From the NCBI GenBank assembly GCA_030248195.1, contig JASAND010004338.1, positions 1-64,000 of the forward strand: a stretch of 64,000 bases of DNA, read 5' to 3'. Of the stretch, positions 54,851 to 64,000 are shown in pieces. Position numbers and translations under genes: made by a program. Every line of letters starts with the position of its first letter. Position 1 is the first letter of the stretch. The notes below the pieces were generated by a model. The model saw only the letters and a program-made list of their open reading frames with translations, was not told the origin of the DNA and did no database searches. This stretch comes from Trissonchulus latispiculum. Taxonomy: Eukaryota; Nematoda; Enoplea; Enoplida; Ironidae.

Positions 54851-56240
54851 GTAAGTGTTTGTAGCAAGCGCTGTCTGACGGCTTTCACGATTTATCACTC
54901 AAACATTTGGATCTTGAGAGCTGAAATTAGTTAATGGACATGTTTTGGATAGATTTCAAATCTTGCAAACGTTTTTGATTTCGTGAACTTAAGATTTTTT
55001 GGATTCGGAGTGGTTCTGACAAGGTTCGCACGGCAATAAAAATGTTTAGACATATCTATGTTTTGCTGAAAAGACGTTTATGGTTTTCTAACGGTCATTG
55101 AGCACGAACTTGAAGCCTGGTGTTCGATTCAGCTTCTTGCTAACTAAGTATAAGTTTTATTTTTAAAGCCTAGGACTGAGTCAACGAAAAGTTCAATTAA
55201 TAACTGGCCTTCAAATTTGTGCTCTGCCGTAAGTAAAGTCCCTATACACGACGTTAACAAAGTCGGAGAGAAACATTGTTCCTTGCGAATCGAAACAATC
55301 TAATGAATTGCACAAACCGCTCTTTATCTTTACAAAGCTTAATTTATTCCATCCACATTCTGCATAGATGCTTCCCAACACTTCTAGATTGATTGGTAAT
55401 AGAATTTCAAAAATTAAAAATTTTATTTTTCAAGGGGATCTTTAAAATATTTTGACATCGATTTACCGACCCAAGCCTATGGGTGCTTAAACCTGTATCT
55501 AATTTCTAAGAACTTTCTTCGACTCAATAGGGGAATGCGGCCCAGCAAAGAATGCATAAACGGGTTGTTTACTTATCCGAAAGCAGAAGTTTAGTTTTTC
55601 AAATACTCTTTCTTATCTTCAAACAATTAATTCATTCCATTTGTTGTTTGCAGGAAGTGACTAATTGTGTGTCTTGGTGGTCCTTGAAGGCTTCTGGTTC
55701 CACTTTTTCGTGCTCCTTCAAGCTTTCTAGAACCCTTTGGCTTTTTGCGAACAAAGTTTTGGAAAGCTTTTTGAAAATGCATTTTCGGATTCCATCAAAA
55801 TTGTCGCGTGATATTTGCCGGGTGATTTGACATTTTGGCTTTAAATTTCAAAATGATATTAATTGGTTTTTTCCTTAATCCTTTGTTTTGTCAGGAAAGG
55901 GTTTTTCATTTGAAGTTGCCTTAAGCTTGACTTTGACGTAGGTGGCTGCCGTGTTAGCTTTACCTTGTTTGTGCTGTCTACGCTAGAAATATATAGACGA
56001 AAGAAAGAAAGAAAAATATTTGGTCTGTGTATTGTGGAAATAGAACTCATTCTCAGTTTTAGACTGATTTAACTGTTTTTTCGTCTCGGAGCTTTTATTT
56101 TCATGAGGGTTCTTGTGGATCTGGGGATCTTATTTTTTTGTGGAGATTTGATCTATAATTATGTGTAGTTTCGTTTTCTGATATACAGGTTCTTGGGGTT
56201 CTTTGAGGGTTCTTAAGTTTTCGAAGAGATTTGATCCGTA
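54851..56240. other. Intergenic, no gene recognised
   Basis: AT-rich DNA. A TTTGCAG acceptor-like site at 55653 opens a 58-codon frame without a recognisable domain or good donor. Confidence 0.35.
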
Positions 56241-56251
56241 ACTACATGTAT

Positions 56252-56590
56252 GTATCTAAACTCTGACCAAAAATTCTTGGAACCAAACTGTGAGCGCCTG
56301 TCCTGAGTTAACCTTTGAAGTTAACCTTTGATTTTCGGAAATGTCTTGGGCCAAGGACCAATATACTAGAGCATGAAATAATTAGCATTCTCTTTCCGAA
56401 TCTGAAGCGTTTTTATCGATTTGGTATCCGGTTACCGGATATAGACCGGATATGATGGTTTCACCGGATTCTCCTCCTCCTGAGTTTTCTGAAAATATAT
56501 ACTTTATATAGACTACTATAACTTCAAAGGTTAACTCAGGACAGGCGCTCACGGTTCGGTTCCAAGATTTTTTGGTCAGGCTTTAGTTTA
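56252..56590. mobile_element. Short inverted-repeat element
   Basis: CTCTGACCAAAAATTCTTGG to GCGCCTGTCCTGAGTTAACC (56252-56325) is inverted at 56517-56585. The outer words resemble the arms of the 35.3-kb element (TCTGACCAAAAAATG), so the two may share a family. Confidence 0.6.
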
Positions 56591-56599
56591 AAATTTTTG

Positions 56600-58360
56600 A
56601 TGGAGGTTCTTAAATTTTTTCAGGAGATTTGATCCTGTACTATCTAGTTTTAAGCTTTCACTGGAGGTTCTGAGGGTTTTGGAATCTGAAGGTTCTGAAA
56701 ATTGCGTGGTCTCTTAGATGATACTAGATGTAGTATACACAGAAAACCGAAATTTGTCTAAATTTTTGAGCACAGCCAGGAGGACCTCCCCCTCCAGAAC
56801 ACCCCGATTATATGCTGCAAGTTTTATTAGATACTCTATACTGATATACGCACGGATCATATCGTGGCACTTAAATAGTCTGATAGAAAAGATCCGCTAC
56901 GTAGTCACGAAACCGCCGTCGCGAAGAGCAGCTGGTACAAACGCATGGAAAAGCTTCCTTTTTTCTGGTGGAGGTTCTTTGGGGGTTCTTACGTTTATCT
57001 AACATTGGCCGCAATTAGTGTCCAAATCGGTCAAACGAAAATTGCAATTAAAAATAACGAAACTGAATAATTAAATCGAACTAAGCTTGAATTCCTGTCC
57101 ACCAAACTTTGGACACATTCAACGTTTAAAGTTTCTCGACTGAATTAGTGCATTGACGGAATTTTACTAAATTTAATTTAAATGCTGAAGTGCTAGGCAA
57201 TGATTCAGTGTCAGCACCCCTTCCCTGAAAAATGCACACGTTCTAAGCTGGCACTACCCTAACCGGAGTACCGACTGGGGTGAAGTGGCTGTAAACAAAT
57301 GTTGAAGACTCAACTGAGATTGTCAATGTTCTAAGTTTTTCAAAAGCCATAATTTTCTTTAAGTCAAGGCAAGTAATTCATTCAATTAATGACATGGTTT
57401 AGGCTTGCGGTGAAGCTTTTGATATCCAATTTATTTTTATTCTGTGCGAAGCGTTAAATTAAATCCTCCTGAAATACAGTTACATCATGCAGCAAAGCTT
57501 ATGCAGAATTTTCGGACATTGAAACTGTGCAATTCTATGGCGAATTTTCAAGTTTAAGTTAGTCTGAGAGTTGACATTTGCCGGTTGAGTGAACTGCGAA
57601 TGAGGATGAACTTTAGAATTGTTGACATAAACTCAATGTGGATAGTACATGGAATAAATTATGACTAATGCGACTGTGCATTGGAAATGGGTCGCCCCCC
57701 ACAAAAGAACGGGGTAACGCTTGGACCAATCACTCAAGCTTTACGCTAAAATCGCTATCACTCTAACGTTTGAAATTGTGTGGACTTCTCACCTTTTTAT
57801 TAGGCTAATCCGTCCCACAATAATAAATCTCCTTTTTTCCTAAAGTAGTTTTGTGAAACCATTTTTCAGTAATTTTTCATCCAAATTCAATTTAGGATTA
57901 AGGCGCAAACGAGGTGTCCTTATTTCAGGCTCTGTTGCTTAAGTTTGTCTCGCTTTCTTGAACCAACTTTTCTGTTAGTCGTGGGGTGTCTTTCTTGAGA
58001 AATGAGGTGTTCAAGAATGAATGGCTCTACTCCGACTTCGGGGAGGGCCTAGCGCCCTCGAAACATTGCAAACTTTTAGGAGAATGTACCCCAAAATGTG
58101 TAAAAATGGCTAACTCTTGCGAATATTCGCAATTTTTTAGAAATTTTTAAGAAACATCGCTAAAATTTGCTTCAAAATTTGTAGCTTTTTTGCTTTTTCC
58201 AACACGCCTTAGGGATCTATCCTTCATTCTTATTTATTCAGGGGGTCTTCCTGTTTTTAATTATTTTGAGAGGGAGAGGACGCCCCCTCTCCTGTTTTCC
58301 TAACGTTATTGTAAGGGAAGCAGGCATAGGAAAGATTGATAAGCTTGATATGTGAGTTCA
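56600..58360. other. Intergenic, no gene recognised
   Basis: AT-rich DNA with no domain-bearing frame, RNA gene or clear repeat boundary. Confidence 0.35.
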
Positions 58361-58367
58361 GTTGATG

Positions 58368-58435
58368 GTCCTGTGATGTAGTAGTTAGCATGTCTGTTTC
58401 GAGATCAGAATTCTTTGCTTTCAATCCTGAGTGGA
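58368..58435 (+). mobile_element. Decayed tRNA-like SINE head
   Basis: TGATGTAGTAGTTAGCATG resembles a Pol III A box region and GCTTTCAATCCTGAG a decayed B box at tRNA spacing. Confidence 0.4.
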
Positions 58436-59454
58436 AAGGCTGAACCTCCCTTCCTCTTCCCTCCTCTCTTCTAGGTCCTGGTTTCGTCGGTACAATGCCT
58501 GGCGCCTCCCGCTTGGGCTATCTCCTCGGTCTCTTCTTGGTGTCAGTGGCATAGGATGTCAATCTTCATTTACTTTTAATTTTGTTTTTCATTTAATTTC
58601 TGATTGTCAATTTTTCAGTTTCAGTTTCATCGTTTCCTGTCTGACTTAAAATTAACTGTAAAATTCATGTTGAATCGAAAATTATTTTCAGTTTCAGTTT
58701 ACCGCCGTCCCAAATTGACGAAAGCCTAGAAAAAACTTCTTAGGGAAGCAAAGTCGACGCTTTTGTTTACCAACACAGGCAGGTACATCTAAGAAACGGT
58801 TACCTGGGACCTGCTGGTGTCAGAAACACTTTTTCGCTAAAAAATGATAAAAATACTTTTGGTTCAAAAACGCCGTCCCATAAACAGGGGCCAGGATCCA
58901 CCTACCGGAGGTTGTTAAGGAAGTGTACCGCTCTCCAAATTCCAAATGGCATTTGCGGGATTTCAGCGGCTTTTGTCAGCGCTATTGCTGTTGTCATCGC
59001 TAGATTGCAGAATTGCAGCCGAGAAGCATTGAAAGCTGATGCCTTATGCACAAAGCTTTAACAATGTTGTGTCTATGCATATAGCCGGGCCCAGTTGTGC
59101 GGTTTTAATTTCGCAATAATCTGTCGACTAACACAGCGCGGGGGGGGGGTTGCTGTCTTCTCAGTCTCGACTGACTGCAATTCTGCAATTTTGCAACTTT
59201 GCAATCTGCAAACAGCAGTCTTATTCTTTCTTCTTCCTTTGCTTTTCTGCCCTGTCACCGGGCGAGACAACCTAATTCATCATTGCTAATTTATTCACAA
59301 TACAAACAACAAGACAGCTCTCCTAACCTTTATGTCAAGCGTTTGAAATCGTGTACAATCTTGTAATTCCAGCACTAGATTGAGATAATCTTCGGAATAA
59401 TTGGGAAATGCTCCCCCGAATCCGGGTTTGCGGTTTAAGCTCATTCCATTCAGA

Positions 59455-59540
59455 TGCCTTGTGGCTCAGTTGGTTAGAAGGTCTACGCGTTAGGCAGAAG
59501 ACCGTGGGTTCGAGTTTCACCAGGGACCAGATTTTTTCAT
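59455..59540 (+). mobile_element. tRNA-like SINE head
   Basis: TGGCTCAGTTGG (59462-59473) is a full A box and GGTTCGAG (59507-59514) a B-box core. Stems are imperfect and no intact anticodon arm can be drawn, so a SINE or tRNA pseudogene is more likely than a working tRNA. A TTTTTTCATTTC tail follows. Confidence 0.6.
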
Positions 59541-61142
59541 TTCACTCTCTTGGAGGTGTGCAACTTTTGTCCTCTTTAATTATAATGTTAATTATAATTA
59601 ATTAATTACAATTGTACAATTTACGATTGTGCTGTAGATTTGATAAGGGATAATATCGTAATTAGTATTACATATATTAATTGATATTAATGTTTTTGTT
59701 TAGTATTTGTAATTTTCGATCCTAATATCGAATATAAATTTTTATTTATAATTAATTAATTAATTAATTATTATAATGAATATACATTTTTATGCATTAA
59801 CATAAGGTCGGGTCCTGGGGGGTGCTTGTTCCAAGAAAAGTTTGAGGGTTCTTTCTTGTACCTCGAGGTTGATTTTTATGAAAAATTAAAAATTTAACAA
59901 TTTCCAGCGAAATCGGAAGTTTTTTAAAATTTCAGTGTAAAAACTAATTTTGCATACCCTTTGGCAATTTTTTCCTTGTCACCGACGGCGGTAGTGCTTG
60001 TACCTTGACCGGGTTGGGGGGGCTTGGACCCTCACAGATTCACCTCTGCGTTAACTTTTGAACGTTTCAATAGTTTGGAATTCGCAGTTCTATTTAAAAA
60101 TTCATAATAAAAAGGATTAGGCACCGTCTGCACTGCAACGAGAGTTTAGTTCAGGCTCTAAAGTTGCTAACTTACAACCAATTTCTGAACTTCTTCTTTT
60201 TTTCGCCTAAACCATTACAGATCAGATTTTATAGGATTGCAAAAACTGAAAACGGTTGGGGGTGGGTTGGCGGGCGGCTATAATCAAGATAGTATTGTAA
60301 CAGTTCTGTTTGTAAGCCACCAAAAGCTATCAACTATTAGCTCCTTCAATATGTAGCTAACCAGTTTAATATCAGACTGTTAGTTGTTACAGGCAGGAGG
60401 TTTTAGCTTCTGTACTAAGCTGTATGTCTCTGTGTGTGTGTATGTGGACCCCCCAAAAGTTATATAAATGTTTGCTCTTGTAAGCTCCCAGTTATATATT
60501 TCTGTAATGTAAATAGTGGGTCTCCCCTATACACGACTAAATGCAGACTCTAACACCTTTATACTAAGTTCCTTTATATCGTTAGATTCGTAATTTTAAT
60601 CTGTCTACTATGTTTTTTGTATTCCAGTCCTATTTTTAATTAGTTTTCGTTCCATCAAAAATTCTACACTCAATTTTACAGTTTATAATTTTACAGCCCA
60701 GAGAACCTTTTGTACGGTTTTAATACTACAGAGACGAACTGTCATTGGAGAAAAGTTATAGAATAAGTTTTGTAGAATAAAAAGTTGGCTTACAATTGTT
60801 GCGCAGGTACACTCTGACACAAGTACTGTAATCTGCTACAGCTATTACGTTACGGTATTAGTTTGGTTGAAGGTCAGTTTTGATGTAAAAAAAGTACTAC
60901 AGAACGTTTGCCGTATAGAGTAAAGTAGTGGTAAGGTTGGAACGGTTGACAGGCTATCATAGGGCCTAACACTGACTCCCCCATAGGTCTCTGTGACGTT
61001 GTTTGCGGAACGCGGACTGTTAAAGGAAATATTTGATTGATTTGGCCAAGCTTAGAAACATTCTGATACGTTTGGACAGGGCCAACCACTTTCTAGGCAG
61101 ACAGTGTGGCCCGTTAGTTGTACACTCTGCAGACCGCAGTCT
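59541..61142. other. Intergenic, no gene recognised
   Basis: An ATTAATTA-rich block at 59575-59780, then ordinary AT-rich DNA. A GTTGACAGGCTATC word at 60947 echoes the 7.9-kb motif. Confidence 0.35.
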
Positions 61143-61290
61143 AGAGGCGGAGAGACGAAGGTCACGGACAGAAACATGATCTCCAGGCGATAGGCGATAC
61201 GGTTATTTCAGTCACACCCAAGGCAGTTGTAATTGTTCATCCGATGACAACTGCCCCGCTTGCCAATAGCAGCTAAGATGGCTGAAATCT
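61143..61290. repeat. Dispersed repeat 'GAGGCGGAGAGACGAAG' (copy 2)
   Basis: Same words as 54729 including GTTATTTCAGTCACACCCAA. About 120 bp of shared order. Confidence 0.6.
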
Positions 61291-61521
61291 ACGCGTGCTT
61301 GCTCGTTAGGTTTTATGGCCGAAATAGGCTGCAGAATTAGGAGGGGAAACGGGGAAACGAGCTCTCATATGGGAAAGTCGAAAAATTGCGAATCTAGAAA
61401 AGCACCAATGGAAAAGTAGTGTAATTTCAACCTTAAACTTTCCTTTGAACTTACCTTAGCGAGAAACCACTTACCTACGGAGAGACTTTTTTACTAGTGT
61501 AATATTTTGATACAAAAGTTG

Positions 61522-61574
61522 TGCACCTTGTATGCAGTGTGCAATACGTATGCAGCTGCAGCATACAAGGTGCA
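61522..61574. repeat. 14-bp perfect hairpin
   Basis: TGCACCTTGTATGC at 61522-61535 pairs with GCATACAAGGTGCA at 61561-61574. Nearby sequence is rich in GCATAT/ATGCA words. Confidence 0.8.
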
Positions 61575-62363
61575 AAAGTTATGCATGCACCATATACAGC
61601 ATATATGCACTAGCACACAGTCAGTCATCTGCATTCTGCAATATATGATTCCTTGTTGAAAATGGTGTAACTTTTTGCAATGGATAGGATGCTGGTTTCC
61701 CTTTTCCCTTTCCTTTTGCTGCCAATAACCTTTCAGAAATTACAAACTGCAAAACTCCAACTTTTGCAACAAGTCCAACGTTTTTTGTTGCTGCTGAATT
61801 GTTAATCTGAAAATAGCTGGAAACACTCTCAGGAACGCATTAGTCACACATAGACACAACTTTTTGACTTTACGTTTACTCAGCCGACGCGAAAATAGAA
61901 TTCAACGTCAACCATTTTAGAGAACATCCGCGCTCGAAAGGTTCTCCATACAAAAACTGAGGTTGACTGTTCACAATGCTTCTTTGTCAGCCCGAGCGTA
62001 CCTGTCAAAGGTGCTTTTTCAGTGAAAACTTTTTGAACAAATTTATGATCTATTTTCACCCTCCAAACATTTTAATAACCCTTTTTTGACTCTCAGCACT
62101 ATTCTCTGTCCAGTTCCGGAAATAAAGTCAATCTTTCAGTCTCACCGTTTCTCCCCTGCTAAATTATTAAAAAGTTTCCCGTTCTGGGTGCTCTTTTTCA
62201 GGATTTTCTGAACCTTAGACTTTTGGCTTTGACTTTAGGCCTCACATTTGAAACTGTTCTCAACCATCAAATATAGTTTTAGTGTCTAACATAAGCTGTT
62301 AACTTTATTAAGTTACTACATTTGGTTGTAGTTTTTAGTTTTTTAATCGTTATTAGCGTAGTC

Positions 62364-62450
62364 TTAATCGTGGTGTAGTGGTAGTCCTCTCTGTTGATCT
62401 GAGGATCCATAGTTCGATTCCAGGAGAAACTGCATCTTTACAATGAAAGT
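62364..62450 (+). mobile_element. tRNA-like SINE head
   Basis: CGTGGTGTAGTGGTAG (A box) and AGTTCGATTCC (B box) at tRNA spacing, followed by a tail rich in GAAAATGAAAATATG. Same family as 12120-12203. Confidence 0.6.
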
Positions 62451-62529
62451 GAAAATGAAAATATGAAAATACAGTTTTGTAGAACCGGGTTTCATTATAG
62501 CATGCTTCCTGCGCAAAACGGTTTTAACC

Positions 62530-62625
62530 ACCATCGCTGTAGGTAATCTAGGGTTAATAGAAACACAGAAACTGTCCGTTGGCAACGCTGAAACTCGTGG
62601 GTTCGAGCCCCAGCCTTGGAGCTTT
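62530..62625 (+). mobile_element. tRNA-like sequence with good B box
   Basis: GGGTTCGAGCCCCAG is a strong B box/T arm (4 of 5 stem pairs). The 5' half is decayed. Probably a SINE head or tRNA pseudogene. Confidence 0.5.
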
Positions 62626-63370
62626 TTTCCCTCCCAGACTTTTTTATTGTTTCTGATTGCAGCAACATTTTGCAAGTTTTGATGTGCCTGGATAGTTGCC
62701 TTTTCTGGAGGACCTTTTCGTGGGAAGAGTAGAGGTAAAATTAAAAATAATTAATCGTTTAACACGATTCAAGCTTGACTTTTACCTGTTTTAATTCTTT
62801 CATGAAAAAGACCGAGTTAACCTTTAACTGCGCTTAACCCTTTCGCTGGAAGACCCTGGGAAAGTCTGTTTTGACTAACAGCTAGACTGTGCTGTCAAAA
62901 AAGAATTCCCAACGTTACGTAATGAAATTCTGTTCGTTTACTTTCAAAGGTTAAACTCGGATGAGACATAGGTAGCAAGTTTCAGCAAAAGTTTCGGCTC
63001 AAACTTTACACCCCTTTTTTCTGTGACCTAATATGACTGTTGAATGCCCAAAGTGTGATGCATTGAGCGCAAACTGCACCCACATTTCCCCCCACTGATA
63101 AAGCCTGAAATCAGTGCAGCATTTAAGCAACGTTTGCAGCGACAGCACACACGCCCCAGAACGCTGCTTTACACCCCAGCCAGCCCGGAAAGTTTAATTA
63201 CAGTTCTCGTACAGTTCTGTCAGCTCTGGGTGTAGCTTGCAACTTCTGCTACCAGGTTATACGTTTTTCTAATACAAAGGGGTAAAGTTGCGACCCAGTT
63301 TTTGCTGTGGGAAAAGTTTTTCTGTGCGCTGAAGACAGTTTAGGGCTCAGTTTTTGGCTTTTCTTCTGGC

Positions 63371-63430
63371 AAGAGGCGGAGAAACGAAGATCACGGGCAG
63401 ATAACATGACTTCCTGAAGTCAAAGCGATC
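63371..63430. repeat. Dispersed repeat 'GAGGCGGAGAAACGAAG' (copy 3)
   Basis: Short copy of the 54729/61143 repeat: GAGGCGGAGAAACGAAG then CACGGGCAG. Confidence 0.55.
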
Positions 63431-64000
63431 TTAAACTGATGCTATTTCTTAAGATTTACGATATTTATTACCAGGGAACAATCAGGTAAAACTACCTAAC
63501 AACAACAACAACAACAACAACTTCTGCTATCACTGTATTTTGATAAACTGAGCGGTATAGTTTGAACAGTATAATTTTTATGTCATTTTTTGCAATATGT
63601 AACTATATGTACCTGAAAATTGGCCACCAAATTTTGTTCATCAGAACCTGCAATTAGTAAATATGTGGTCAGAGAACAACGAAATCTCACGTATATAGTT
63701 CCGACTTGACATAAAGTTTTGCGAAACTTTTGAACAATAATTTTGGATAGCCTGTAATTATACCACCTACTTGCAAACTTATAAGATTGCAAAAGTTTAC
63801 ACTCCGTATCTGTTTCGCACAATTTAAAGTGTTGAATGAAACTTTGTTTTGTAGCTTATGTTGATATTATTAATTTAATGAATGGTGTAAATTTGTGTTT
63901 TCAGGAAAAGAAAAACGACTGTTCTGACCTTGAATGACATTTTCTGGGAAATTATGTTTAGGTGTGGTACAATTGAAAGTTGTCATTTTGGGTTTTTGGA
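63431..64000. other. Right edge, no gene accepted
   Basis: An (AAC)n microsatellite at about 63500. A TTTTCAG acceptor at 63904 is followed by a frame open to the window end (KRKTTVLTLNDIFWEIMF), too short to call. Confidence 0.3.

Noticed and set aside
55654..55830. Exon after TTTGCAG at 55653
   Set aside because: Frame ends in a stop without a donor, and the composition gives no recognisable domain.
59455..59530. A functional tRNA gene
   Set aside because: D and anticodon stems have mismatches and position 33 is not T. Better as a SINE head or pseudogene.
62364..62675. 103-codon minus-strand frame containing GWGSNPRVSALPTDSF
   Set aside because: This is the antisense translation of tRNA-like B boxes, a common false ORF across SINE heads.
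63905..64000. Exon of a downstream gene (KRKTTVLTLNDIF frame)
   Set aside because: Good acceptor and open frame but too short and cut by the window edge. The histone-fold resemblance is superficial.

Overview
This window is eukaryotic, almost certainly from a non-vertebrate animal. Genes are split into short exons by GT-AG introns, the DNA is AT-rich with long G and C homopolymer runs, and introns and intergenic DNA are packed with non-autonomous DNA transposons, tRNA-derived SINEs and tandem repeats. The species cannot be told from the sequence. Two host genes are recognisable, both on the + strand.

Left edge (374-2861): the last three coding exons of a GPATCH11-like gene, with an acidic poly-Asp linker followed by the Cys-rich C-terminal domain (DUF4187). 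The G-patch exons lie off the left edge.

Intergenic 2.9-31 kb: nested mobile DNA. A TTAA-flanked element starting at 4331 was hit by a second TTAA element (4908-5914) and then by a 12.2-kb insertion (6232-18396). The large insertion has CACTGTAAAAAA termini and palindromic subterminal repeats. Inside it, on the minus strand, are parts of a spliced gene with a chromodomain-like region. Next is a 5.2-kb unit flanked by about 410-bp direct repeats (19165-24413). It carries a frame-broken + strand reading frame with a DEDD 3'-5' exonuclease-like part and a NADAR-domain part. From 24.6 to 28 kb there are G/C-rich inverted and direct repeats, a small hAT element with its 8-bp target duplication, and a LINE reverse-transcriptase scrap.

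31.0-53.1 kb: a complete cullin-4 gene, 19 coding exons and 901 codons. Splice phases are consistent throughout. It has a CUL4B-like Ser/Pro-rich N-terminal extension with a basic motif, and a conserved neddylation lysine (K847). It is the scaffold of a CRL4 ubiquitin ligase (DDB1 and RBX1 partners by family knowledge). Its introns hold most of the best-defined mobile elements: three more hAT-type elements with exact 8-bp target duplications, a TIR element with an empty-site paralogue, a SINE with an 11-bp duplication, a perfect 182-bp inverted repeat, and tandem arrays with 147-, 152- and 163-bp periods.

53.1-64 kb: the CUL4 3' UTR, then DNA without a recognised gene, holding SINE heads, dispersed repeats and short hairpins. 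The most novel candidates are the exonuclease-NADAR element and the 12.2-kb CACTG element with its chromodomain-like gene.
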